Of a stretch of 64,000 nucleotides of DNA, positions 45,982-54,183 are shown one piece after another. The position numbers and the translations under genes were made by a program. The notes beneath the pieces were generated by a model that worked only from the letters and a program-made list of their open reading frames with translations, did no database searches and was not told where the DNA came from. Source of the stretch: Serinibacter arcticus (GTDB lineage: Bacteria > Actinomycetota > Actinomycetes > Actinomycetales > Beutenbergiaceae); assembly GCF_004786095.1 (NCBI RefSeq), contig NZ_RHPJ01000001.1, forward strand, positions 62,001 to 126,000, in the 5' to 3' direction. How positions within the stretch are numbered: the first letter of the stretch is position 1; every line of letters starts with the position of its first letter.

Positions 45982-46012
45982 CCGCTCAACCCTACGTGCC
46001 CGGAGCCGTCGC

Positions 46013-46774
46013 TCAGCCGCGGCCGAGGCAGGCGCCACCGTTGACCTGGAGGATCTGACCCGTGGTCCAGGCGGCGCCGGGGCCTGCGAGGTAGGCGGCG
46101 GCGTCGGCCACCTCCGACGGGAGTCCGGCGCGACCCAGCAGCGTCGGGCGCACACGCTGGTCGACGGCGCTCTCGCTCAACCGTCCCTGCCAGAACTCCG
46201 TGTCGGGCACGAAACCGGGAGCGAGCGCGTTGACGGTGATCCCCTCGGGTCCGAGCTCGGCCGCGAGGCCGAGCGTGAGCGAGGAGATCGCGCCCTTCAT
46301 GGCCCCGTAGGTACCGCCGCCGCGCACGCCGGCGATGGAGCTCATCGTGAGGACGCGCGCGCCGGGCCGGCGCAGGTGGGGGCGGAACGCCTCGATCGTC
46401 AGCACCGCGGTGAGGACGTTGAGCGTGAACAGGTCGGTCGTCAGGCGCGCGGTCTCGGCGAGGTCCGCGCCGGCGCGCGTGCTGCCGCCGCCCGCGTTCG
46501 CGACCAGCACGTCCACCGGACCGTCCTCGGCGACGGCGGCGGCCAGGTCCTCGACCTGGCTCGCCTCGGCGAGGTCGCACGCGTGCGTGGTCACGGCGGT
46601 GCGGCCGAGCCGCGCGTTCAGCCGCTCCGCCGTCGCGACGAGCACGTCGGGGCGACGCCCCACGATCACGACGTCGTCGCCGTCAGCGGCGAACCGCTCG
46701 GCGATCGCCGCGCCGAGGCCCGTGCCACCCCCGGTGACGACGGCGCGGCGGGGGTGGACAGCAGGCTCGGTCAT
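46013..46774 (-). CDS. Short-chain dehydrogenase/reductase (SDR)
   Basis: 253 residues with the classical SDR features: GGGTGLG cofactor loop, NAGGG, active-site Ser in MSSIAG and YGAMK (Tyr and Lys). A beta-ketoacyl reductase-like oxidoreductase; the substrate is unknown. The ATG lies 13 bases after the M16 peptidase stop, so it belongs to the pnp operon. Confidence 0.87.
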   Translation of the reverse strand: MTEPAVHPRRAVVTGGGTGLGAAIAERFAADGDDVVIVGRRPDVLVATAERLNARLGRTAVTTHACDLAEASQVEDLAAAVAEDGPVDVLVANAGGGSTRAGADLAETARLTTDLFTLNVLTAVLTIEAFRPHLRRPGARVLTMSSIAGVRGGGTYGAMKGAISSLTLGLAAELGPEGITVNALAPGFVPDTEFWQGRLSESAVDQRVRPTLLGRAGLPSEVADAAAYLAGPGAAWTTGQILQVNGGACLGRG

Positions 46775-46787
46775 CGGGGGTCCCGTC

Positions 46788-48143
46788 TCAGGCGGTTCGC
46801 GCCAGCAGCTCGCCGGCGAGGTCGTGCGTGAACGGTCCGACGACGACCAGCGAGCGGGGGCTCGTGCGCAGGTCGGCGGCGAGGTCCTGCACGTCGGCGG
46901 CGGTCACGGCCCGCAGCGCCTCGAGGGTCTCCTCGAGCGTCCAGAGCTCGCCGAGCGAGATCTCCGACCGCGTCAGGCGCGCCATCCGCGAACCGGTGTC
47001 CTCCAGCCCCAGCACCAGCGAGCCCGAGAGCTGCCCGACGGCGCGGCGCAGCTCGTCGGCCGAGACGGGCGTGTCCGCGAGGGCGCGCCACTGCTCGTCC
47101 ATCACCGCGACGACCTCGGTCACCTTGCCGGGTGTGCACCCGGCGTAGAGGCCGAACAGACCGGCCTCGGTGTAGCCCGAGGAGAAGGAGTAGGTGGAGT
47201 AGGCCAGACCGCGGCGCTCGCGGATCTCCTGGAACAGGCGGGAGGACATCCCGCCGCCGAGGACCGCGTTCAGCACGGACATGGCGAACCGTCGAGGGTC
47301 GCCCGCGGGGAGCGCACGGCCGCCGAGCAGGATGTTGGCCTGCTCGGTGGGCCGGTTGACGGTGGTGGCGGAGCCGGGCGCCTCCGGGATCGTCTCGCCG
47401 GTGCGGCGTGCGACGGGTCGGGCGTCGGGCGCGAGGTCCCAGCCCCCCAGCGCGGCACCGGCCAGCACCAGCTCGCAGAGCTCGTCGTGGTCGACGCCAC
47501 CGGCGGCAGTGACGACCAGCTCGGAGGGGCCGTAGGTCCGGCGGTAGTGCTCCAGCACGGCCTCGCGCGGCACCGAGCGGATCGTCTCCGGCGTCCCTCC
47601 GATGGGGCGTCCCAGCGCGTGCTGGCCGAAGACGGCACCCGTGAAGGTCTCGTGGGCGACGTCGGCCGGATCGTCCTCGGTCATGGCGATCTCCTCGAGG
47701 ATCACCCCGCGCTCGAGCTCGAACGCCTCCGGCTCCAGCGTCGCCGAGGTGACCATGTCGAGCAGGACGTCGACGGCCATCGCACGATCGGCGTCGAGCA
47801 CGCGCGCGAAGTAGGAGGTGCTCTCCTTGCCGGTGGCGGCGTTCGCCTCACCGCCGACCTCGTCGAAGGCCTCGGCGATCTCGAGCGCATCGCGCCGCGG
47901 CGTCCCCTTGAAGAGCAGGTGCTCCAGGAAGTGGGTCGAGCCGTGGTGGCCGTCGTGCTCGTCACGCGAGCCGACGGCCACCGTCGCGGAGACCGAGACC
48001 GAGCGCTGACCGGGCATGGCCTCGGTCAGCACCCGGATCCCGCCGGGGAGGACGGTGCGCTGCAGCCGTCCTCCCCCCTCGACCGCGTGGTCGAACGTGC
48101 CGACCCCGGAGCCCGGTCCTTCGAGATCCAGGGGTCGGGGCAT
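46788..48143 (-). CDS. M16-family zinc peptidase
   Basis: 451 residues with the inverted zinc motif HFLEH (H71, E74, H75) and the downstream Glu in EEIAMTED, followed by the second, inactive M16 half (NILLGGRALPAGDP, GGGMSSRLFQEIRERRGLAY). It resembles mitochondrial processing peptidase; the bacterial role is unclear. It begins two bases after the pnp stop, an arrangement conserved in Actinobacteria (Rv2782c-Rv2783c in M. tuberculosis). Confidence 0.93.
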   Translation of the reverse strand: MPRPLDLEGPGSGVGTFDHAVEGGGRLQRTVLPGGIRVLTEAMPGQRSVSVSATVAVGSRDEHDGHHGSTHFLEHLLFKGTPRRDALEIAEAFDEVGGEANAATGKESTSYFARVLDADRAMAVDVLLDMVTSATLEPEAFELERGVILEEIAMTEDDPADVAHETFTGAVFGQHALGRPIGGTPETIRSVPREAVLEHYRRTYGPSELVVTAAGGVDHDELCELVLAGAALGGWDLAPDARPVARRTGETIPEAPGSATTVNRPTEQANILLGGRALPAGDPRRFAMSVLNAVLGGGMSSRLFQEIRERRGLAYSTYSFSSGYTEAGLFGLYAGCTPGKVTEVVAVMDEQWRALADTPVSADELRRAVGQLSGSLVLGLEDTGSRMARLTRSEISLGELWTLEETLEALRAVTAADVQDLAADLRTSPRSLVVVGPFTHDLAGELLARTA

Positions 48144-48145
48144 GC

Positions 48146-50383
48146 TCAGGCCTCGTCGCCCGCGGCGTCGGAGCCCTCGGCGGACTCGTCGTCCTCGATG
48201 ACCGCGTGCAGCGAGAGCTTGCCGCGCGGGTCGATCTCGGCGAGCTCGACCTGGACCTTCTGGCCGATGGACAGCACGTCCTCGACGTTCTCCACGCGCT
48301 TGCCACCGACGAGGCGGCGGATCTGGCTGATGTGCAGCAGACCGTCCTTGCCGGGCGAGAGCGAGATGAACGCGCCGAACGTGGTCGTCTTCACCACGGT
48401 GCCGACGAAGCGCTCGCCGACCTCGGGCATGTGCGGGTTCGCGATCGCGTTGATCGCCGCCCGCGCGGCCTCGGCGGACGGCCCGTCCGTCGCGCCGATG
48501 AACACGGTGCCGTCATCCTCGATGGAGATGTCGGCGCCGGTGTCCGCCTGGATCTGGTTGATCATCTTGCCCTTCGGGCCGATGACCTCACCGATCTTGT
48601 CGACGGGGACCTGGACCGTGATCACGCGGGGCGCGGTCGGGGCCATCTCGTCGGGCGTGTCGATGGCCTCAGCCATGACGTCGAGGATCGCGAGGCGAGC
48701 CTCCTTCGCCTGGGAGAGGGCGCCGGCGAGCACCGAGGCGGGGATGCCGTCGAGCTTCGTGTCGAGCTGGATGGCCGTGACGAACTCACGCGTGCCGGCG
48801 ACCTTGAAGTCCATGTCGCCGAACGCGTCCTCGGCGCCGAGGATGTCGGTGAGCGCGGCGTAGCGCGTCTCGCCGTCGATGCTCTCGGAGACCAGACCCA
48901 TCGCGATGCCGGCGACGGCGGCGCGCAGCGGCACACCCGCGTTCAGCAGCGAGAGGGTCGAGGCGCAGACGGAGCCCATCGAGGTGGAGCCGTTGGAGCT
49001 GAGCGCCTCGGACACCTGACGGATCGCGTAGGGGAACTCCTCACGGGCCGGCAGGACCGGCATGATGGCGCGCTCAGCGAGCGCCCCGTGGCCGATCTCG
49101 CGACGCTTGGGGCTGCCGACGCGGCCCGTCTCGCCCGTGGAGTAGGGCGGGAAGTTGTAGTTGTGCATGTAGCGCTTGCGCGTGACGGGCGACAGCGTGT
49201 CCAGCTGCTGCTCCATCTTCAGCATGTTCAGCGTGGTGACGCCCATGATCTGGGTCTCGCCGCGCTCGAAGATGGCCGAACCGTGGACGCGGGGCAGGAC
49301 CTCGACCTCGGCCGACAGCGGACGGATGTCGCGCAGGCCGCGGCCGTCGATGCGGAAGGAGTCCGTGAGGATCCGACGACGGATCGCGGCCTTCGTGAGG
49401 GCGCGGTACGCGGCGTGCAGCTCCTTCTCGCGGCCGTCGAAGCCGGCCTGGAGGGCGCCGATCGCGGCGTCGCGAACCTCGTCGAGACGCGACTCGCGGG
49501 TCTGCTTGTCGGCGATCTGCAGGGCCTGCTCGAGGTCCGCGCCGGCCTGCGAGGACATCGCGTCGAACGCGTCGGTCTCGTAGTCGGGGAACAGCGGGAA
49601 GGAGCGGATCTCCTTGGCGGCCTGGCCGGCCAGGGAGAGCTGCGCCTCGGCGAGCGCACGGATGAACGGCTTGGCGGCCTCGAGGCCGGCGGCCACGACG
49701 TCCTCGGTCGGAGCCTGCTGGCCCTGGCCGTGGATGAGGTCCCACGCGGCCTCGGAGGCCTCGGCCTCGATCATCGCGATGGCGACGTCGGGGCCGTCGG
49801 AGGTCTCCACGACGCGGCCCGCGACGACCATCTCGAAGACGGCCTTGGCCGACTCGCTGTAGCGCGGGAACGCGACCCACTGGCCGTCGATCAGGGAGAC
49901 GCGCACGGCGCCGACCGGACCCGAGAACGGCAGACCGGAGATCTGGGTGGACGCCGACGCGGCGTTGATCGCCAGCACGTCGTAGGTGTCGTCCGGGTGG
50001 ATCGCGAGCACGGTCTCGACGACCTGGACCTCGTTGCGCAGACCCTTGACGAACAGGGGGCGCAGCGGGCGGTCGATGAGACGGCAGGCGAGGATCGCCT
50101 CGGTCGAGGGGCGGCCCTCGCGGCGGAAGAACGAGCCGGGGATCTTGCCGGCGGCGTACTGCCGCTCCTCGACGTCCACCGTGAGGGGGAAGAAGTCGAA
50201 GCCCTCGCGGGGGTGCTTGCCGGCCGTCGTGGTCGAGAGCACGACGGTGTCCTCGTCCAGGGTGGCCAGGACGGCGCCGCCGGCCTGCTTGGCCAGACGG
50301 CCGGTCTCGAAGCGGATGGTGCGGGTGCCGAAGCGACCGTTGTCGATCGTTGCCTCGGCGAACGTGATCTCGGGACCCTCCAC
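48146..50383 (-). CDS. pnp: Polynucleotide phosphorylase
   Basis: 745 residues. Two RNase PH domains (first with [15 protein letters not shown], second with [11 protein letters not shown] and ERAIMPVLP), then KH ([13 protein letters not shown]) and S1 ([19 protein letters not shown]) domains. It degrades RNA with phosphate and can also add tails; in Actinobacteria it is also called GpsI. The GTG at 50383 follows GGAGGG. A small hairpin in the leader (50407-50420) is a possible autoregulation site. It heads pnp-M16-SDR. Confidence 0.96.
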   Translation of the reverse strand: MEGPEITFAEATIDNGRFGTRTIRFETGRLAKQAGGAVLATLDEDTVVLSTTTAGKHPREGFDFFPLTVDVEERQYAAGKIPGSFFRREGRPSTEAILACRLIDRPLRPLFVKGLRNEVQVVETVLAIHPDDTYDVLAINAASASTQISGLPFSGPVGAVRVSLIDGQWVAFPRYSESAKAVFEMVVAGRVVETSDGPDVAIAMIEAEASEAAWDLIHGQGQQAPTEDVVAAGLEAAKPFIRALAEAQLSLAGQAAKEIRSFPLFPDYETDAFDAMSSQAGADLEQALQIADKQTRESRLDEVRDAAIGALQAGFDGREKELHAAYRALTKAAIRRRILTDSFRIDGRGLRDIRPLSAEVEVLPRVHGSAIFERGETQIMGVTTLNMLKMEQQLDTLSPVTRKRYMHNYNFPPYSTGETGRVGSPKRREIGHGALAERAIMPVLPAREEFPYAIRQVSEALSSNGSTSMGSVCASTLSLLNAGVPLRAAVAGIAMGLVSESIDGETRYAALTDILGAEDAFGDMDFKVAGTREFVTAIQLDTKLDGIPASVLAGALSQAKEARLAILDVMAEAIDTPDEMAPTAPRVITVQVPVDKIGEVIGPKGKMINQIQADTGADISIEDDGTVFIGATDGPSAEAARAAINAIANPHMPEVGERFVGTVVKTTTFGAFISLSPGKDGLLHISQIRRLVGGKRVENVEDVLSIGQKVQVELAEIDPRGKLSLHAVIEDDESAEGSDAAGDEA

Positions 50384-50566
50384 GGGTGCCCTCCTTCGTG
50401 GTTCGCGCGCCGACCGGCGCCCGTCTTCGATCGAGGCCCTCGCTCCGCGGCCGAGTGCCGGGAGACGGGAGCCACTACCGAGGACCGACGGCGGTGCCGA
50501 CGCTTGCGGGTGGATGTGGTGCTGGTGTGACGGGACGAGCGGGTGGTGCTGGTGGCGCATGCACGA

Positions 50567-50596
50567 CCGGCCCGGACCCGAGAGGGTCCGGGCCGG
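50567..50596 (-). terminator. Terminator between rpsO and pnp
   Basis: CCGGCCCGGACCC pairs perfectly with GGGTCCGGGCCGG around GAGA, 12 bases past the rpsO stop. Some read-through into pnp is common in bacteria, so it may be partial. Confidence 0.83.
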
Positions 50597-50607
50597 AGCG
50601 CGGTGTG

Positions 50608-50877
50608 CTAGCGGCGCAGACCGAGGCGGGCGATCAGCGAGCGGTAGCGCTCGATGTCGACCTTCTGCAGGTAGCCCAGGAGGCGGCGACGCTGGCCGAC
50701 CAGGAGCATGAGGCCCCGGCGGCTGTGGTGGTCGTGCTTGTGGAGCTTGAGGTGCTCCGTCAGGTCCTTGATGCGCTGCGTGAGCATCGCGATCTGGACC
50801 TCGGGCGAACCGGTGTCACCCTCGGTGGTGGCGTACTCGGCGATGATCTGCTGCTTGACGGCGGCATCGAGAGGCAT
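50608..50877 (-). CDS. rpsO: 30S ribosomal protein S15
   Basis: 89 residues, with the normal S15 length and motifs ([37 protein letters not shown]). It binds 16S rRNA early in small-subunit assembly. The ATG follows AGGAGAAC. A -10 TAGGGT (minus strand, 50967-50962), which contains the ribF stop, would give a leader of about 75 bases, a plausible place for S15 autoregulation. Confidence 0.97.
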   Translation of the reverse strand: MPLDAAVKQQIIAEYATTEGDTGSPEVQIAMLTQRIKDLTEHLKLHKHDHHSRRGLMLLVGQRRRLLGYLQKVDIERYRSLIARLGLRR

Positions 50878-50961
50878 GGTTCTCCTGTGGTGTCGTTGCG
50901 CGGCGCACCGGGGCTGGTTCACCCGGGCAGAGAGGTCCGCGGCCGTTCTGACGGCGTCTTC

Positions 50962-50967
50962 ACCCTA
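50962..50967 (-). promoter_or_regulatory. Candidate -10 of rpsO, containing the ribF stop codon
   Basis: TAGGGT on the minus strand; its TAG is the stop codon of ribF. The rpsO ATG lies about 85 bases further on. Confidence 0.4.
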
Positions 50968-51933
50968 CACCAGGCGCTGGTCCCCCAGCACCTCCAGCGC
51001 CTGCGCGCAGTCGGTGTGCATCTGGGCCACGAGCGCCTCTGCGCCCTCGTAGCGCAACGTCGGGCGCAGCCGCCGCACGAACTCCACCACGACCTCCTCG
51101 CCGTACAGGTCGAGGTCCGTGCGACCGATGACGTGGGCCTCGACCTGACGCGTGACGCCGTCGAACGTCGGGTTGGTGCCGACGGAGATCGCCGCGGGCA
51201 GCCGCTCCCCGCCGCCGCCCGTCGCCGCGCCCGAGCCCCGCACGAGCCAGCCCGCGTAGATCCCGTCGGCGGGGACGGCGCCGGAGGAGGCGGGGTCGAG
51301 GTTCGCCGTCGGGAAGCCCAGGAGGCGGCCGCGCGCCTCGCCGTGCACGACGGCGCCGCGCATCGCGTGCCGACGCCCGAGCACCTCGGCCAGCTCGTCC
51401 ATCCGTCCTGCGGCGAGCAGCTCGCGCGCCCACGTGGAGGACCAGCGCCGGTCGGCGTCGGAGGCGACGTCGGCGAGCACCTCCACGTCGAACCCGTAGC
51501 GGCGGCCGAGCTCGGTCATGGTCGTGCGGTCACCGGTGTTGCCGGCGCCGAACCGGACGTCGTGCCCCACCACGACGAGCACGGGTCGCAGGGTGTCCAC
51601 GAGGTAGCGCCGCACGAACTGCTCGGGCCCCTGCGAGGCGAAGTCGGGCGTGTAGGCGACCACGAGCACCGCGTCGACCCCGGCCTGCGCCACGAGGTCG
51701 AGCTTGTCGCCCAGGCCGGTGAGCTGCTCCGGCACGGCCTCGGGCCGGTGCACGCTCGAGGGGTGCGGGTCGAACGTCATGGCGACGGCGATCGCGTCCC
51801 GGCCGCGCGCCTCCTCGACGACGTGCCGCAGCACCTGCGCGTGACCGCGGTGAACGCCGTCGAAGTTGCCGATCGTGACCACGCTCGGTCCCGTGCCCGC
51901 AGGCACGCGCCCCAGTCCTTCCCAGACCTCCAC
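50965..51933 (-). CDS. ribF: Bifunctional riboflavin kinase / FAD synthetase
   Basis: 322 residues. FAD synthetase domain with TIGNFDGVHRGH near residue 20 and TFDPHP, then a riboflavin kinase domain with GRLLGFPTANLDP and VGTNPTFDG. It converts riboflavin to FMN and FAD. The GTG at 51933 follows AGGAGAG. The frame is open for 56 codons upstream without conserved features. Its stop codon forms part of the presumed rpsO -10. Confidence 0.94.
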   Translation of the reverse strand: MEVWEGLGRVPAGTGPSVVTIGNFDGVHRGHAQVLRHVVEEARGRDAIAVAMTFDPHPSSVHRPEAVPEQLTGLGDKLDLVAQAGVDAVLVVAYTPDFASQGPEQFVRRYLVDTLRPVLVVVGHDVRFGAGNTGDRTTMTELGRRYGFDVEVLADVASDADRRWSSTWARELLAAGRMDELAEVLGRRHAMRGAVVHGEARGRLLGFPTANLDPASSGAVPADGIYAGWLVRGSGAATGGGGERLPAAISVGTNPTFDGVTRQVEAHVIGRTDLDLYGEEVVVEFVRRLRPTLRYEGAEALVAQMHTDCAQALEVLGDQRLV

Positions 51934-51976
51934 GCCACTCTCCTGTTCCGGCCCGCCGGAGGTGGCGAGCAGTCCT

Positions 51977-52729
51977 CTAGCCTGCCACCTCGCCGGGGTC
52001 CCGCGATCCACGCACCACCCCGCGCACCAGGTCCGCGAGCGCGGCGGGGGCCCGCACCGGCACCATGTGGCCGACACCGGGCACGACGGCGAGTCGAGCA
52101 CGCGGGATCGAGTCGACGATGAGCGCGGTGTGCTCCGGCCGGATCGCGTCGCGCTCCCCCACCACCACCAGGACCGGCTGCGTCAGCGCCCCCAGCGCGT
52201 CGGGGTCGATGCGGGGGTCGTGCACCATGAGCCCGAGCCGCTCGGCGAGCGGCCCCAGCGCCGGCGCGACGCGCGAGCCGAGCACCGTGGCGGCGTGCGC
52301 GACGTCGGTCGTCAGCTTCGAGAACGGCGTGAGCCCCTCGGGAAACAGGTTGGCCCCGACCACCACGAGCGGGCCGACGGCGTCCGGGTGCCGCAGCGCG
52401 AGCTCGAGGGCGATGTTGCCGCCGTCGCTGAAGCCGACGACGACGGGCCGGTCCAGGCCCAGCGCCGCGAGGGTGGCCGCGACGTCGTCGGCCATCGACG
52501 CGATCGTCAGCCCCCGCTCACCGCGCGGGGACAGCCCGTGACCGCGCGAGTCGAGCCCGACCAGCGTCAGGGATCCCGCCAGGTGCGGCACCAGGGCGTC
52601 GAAGACGCGGTGGCTCTCGGAGTTGCCGTGCAGCAGCACGACGGGCGCGCCGCGCCCGACCGCGACGGCCCACAGCGGCCCCACGAGCGCGCCGGGGTGG
52701 TGGATCGAGCGGAGGTCGGTGCCGGTCAC
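51977..52729 (-). CDS. Alpha/beta-hydrolase fold protein
   Basis: 250 residues. Oxyanion segment LLHGNSESH, nucleophile S101 in GFSDGG, catalytic Asp in GERDAIRPE and His in GVGHMVP. Substrate unknown; esterases and haloperoxidase-like enzymes share this layout. The GTG stands six bases after CACACT (minus strand, 52741-52736), possibly leaderless. It lies between truB and ribF, whose pairing is common, so it may be a local insertion into that unit. Confidence 0.82.
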   Translation of the reverse strand: MTGTDLRSIHHPGALVGPLWAVAVGRGAPVVLLHGNSESHRVFDALVPHLAGSLTLVGLDSRGHGLSPRGERGLTIASMADDVAATLAALGLDRPVVVGFSDGGNIALELALRHPDAVGPLVVVGANLFPEGLTPFSKLTTDVAHAATVLGSRVAPALGPLAERLGLMVHDPRIDPDALGALTQPVLVVVGERDAIRPEHTALIVDSIPRARLAVVPGVGHMVPVRAPAALADLVRGVVRGSRDPGEVAG

Positions 52730-52756
52730 GCCACCAGTGTGGACTCAGCTGGTGTC

Positions 52757-53704
52757 TCAGCGCGGCGCGAGCACGATGACGGGCTTCGCACGGACGGCAC
52801 CGTCGCGCCGCTCGTCGCCCAGGACGGCCACGAGCACACCGTCGGGGCCGACGGCGGCGACGGGCCCGTCCTCGCCCGAGGCGTCGATGCGCTGGCCGTA
52901 GCCGAGCGAGGCCGCCTCGGCGGCGTCGACCCGCCGCACCGGCATCACGGCCCCGGCGGCGTCGGCCGGGCCGATCAGGGCGATCTCCCCCGCCTCGCTC
53001 GCGGCGGCGAGCGCGTCGAGGTCGGCGGCGCGGTCGAGGTCGAACCCGCCGACCCTGGTCCGGCGCAGCGCCGTGAGGTGTCCCCCGGTGCCGAGCGCGG
53101 CGCCGAGGTCGCGCGCGATGGCGCGGATGTAGGTGCCGGACGAGCACGTGACGCGCACGTCGACGTCGAGCACGGCCGTGCCGTCCTCCGCCGCACCCCG
53201 ACGCACGTCCGTCACGACGAGCTCGCTCACGGTGACGGGCCGCGACGGCAGCGCCACGTCCTCACCCGAGCGCACCCGCGCGTAGGACCGCTGACCGTCG
53301 ACCTTGATGGCGCTCACCGAGCTCGGCACCTGGAGGATGTCGCCCGTCAGCGGGACGAGCGCGTCCCGGACCGCCGACTCGGCGATCCCGGCCGCGCCGG
53401 CCGAGGACGTGACGTCACCCTCGGCGTCGTCCGTGACGGTGTCCTGACCGAGCCGGATCGTGCCGAGATAGGTCTTGTCGGCCCCCACCACGTAGGTGAG
53501 CAGCCGGGTGCTGCGCCCGACGCCGAGGACGAGCACGCCCGTGGCCATCGGGTCCAGCGTGCCGGCGTGGCCGACCTTGCGCGTGCGCAGCAGCCGCCGC
53601 ATCCGGGCGACGACGTCGTGCGACGTCCAGCCCGCGGGCTTGTCGACGACGACGAGGCCGTCCGGGGCGTCCCCGAACGGCCTCGTCTGCGTGCTCTCGT
53701 TCAG
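52757..53704 (-). CDS. truB: tRNA pseudouridine(55) synthase
   Basis: 315 residues from a CTG start. Motif I GLVVVDKPAGWTSHD lies at 16-30 and catalytic D51 in GHAGTLDP; a PUA-like C-terminus follows. It makes pseudouridine 55 in the T loop of tRNA. No ATG, GTG or TTG occurs in frame upstream of motif I, even far into rbfA. The only near-cognate codon in the right place is CTG at 53704, which overlaps the rbfA stop as CTGA and has GAGG seven bases upstream. The first ATG, codon 35, would remove motif I. Confidence 0.85.
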   Translation of the reverse strand: MNESTQTRPFGDAPDGLVVVDKPAGWTSHDVVARMRRLLRTRKVGHAGTLDPMATGVLVLGVGRSTRLLTYVVGADKTYLGTIRLGQDTVTDDAEGDVTSSAGAAGIAESAVRDALVPLTGDILQVPSSVSAIKVDGQRSYARVRSGEDVALPSRPVTVSELVVTDVRRGAAEDGTAVLDVDVRVTCSSGTYIRAIARDLGAALGTGGHLTALRRTRVGGFDLDRAADLDALAAASEAGEIALIGPADAAGAVMPVRRVDAAEAASLGYGQRIDASGEDGPVAAVGPDGVLVAVLGDERRDGAVRAKPVIVLAPR

Positions 53705-54183
53705 GACGTCGCCTCGCCGGCGTCGTCCCGCTCCGCGGCGTCGTCCTGCTCGTCGGCGCCGATCACGACCGGCTTGCGGTAGGGATCGGCGTCGCCCGCG
53801 TACACCGCCGCGGCGGCCAGGGCCGCCACCTCGGCGTCGCGCTCACGGGCGATGCGGAGCGCCTCCGCGATGTCCGACGCGGTCTGCGGCGTGCGGTCCA
53901 GCTGGAAGATCAGCGACGGGGTGAACTTCACCCCGGTGCGCCGACCCACCTCGGTCCGCAGCAGACCCTTGGCCGACTCCAGCGCCGCCGTCGTCGAGGC
54001 GACGTCGTCGTCCGTGCCGAGGACCGTGTAGAACACGGTCGCCTGCTGGAGGTCGCCGGTCACCTTGACGTCGGTCACCGTGACGAACCCGAGCCGCGGA
54101 TCCTTGATCCGCTGCTCCAGCATCACGGCGACGATCTCCTTGATCGCCTCGCCGAGCCGGATGGCACGAGAGTTGTCGCTCAC
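53701..54183 (-). CDS. rbfA: Ribosome-binding factor A
   Basis: 160 residues: the RbfA KH-like domain ([36 protein letters not shown]-like [11 protein letters not shown]) with an acidic C-terminal tail of about 35 residues. It helps mature the 30S subunit and the 5' end of 16S rRNA. The GTG start overlaps the infB stop by four bases, and truB appears to overlap its own stop in turn. Confidence 0.94.
   Translation of the reverse strand: MSDNSRAIRLGEAIKEIVAVMLEQRIKDPRLGFVTVTDVKVTGDLQQATVFYTVLGTDDDVASTTAALESAKGLLRTEVGRRTGVKFTPSLIFQLDRTPQTASDIAEALRIARERDAEVAALAAAAVYAGDADPYRKPVVIGADEQDDAAERDDAGEATS

Noticed and set aside
52757-53602. truB starting at the ATG at 53602
   Set aside because: This would delete the conserved motif GLVVVDKPAGWTSHD, which is clearly encoded just upstream.
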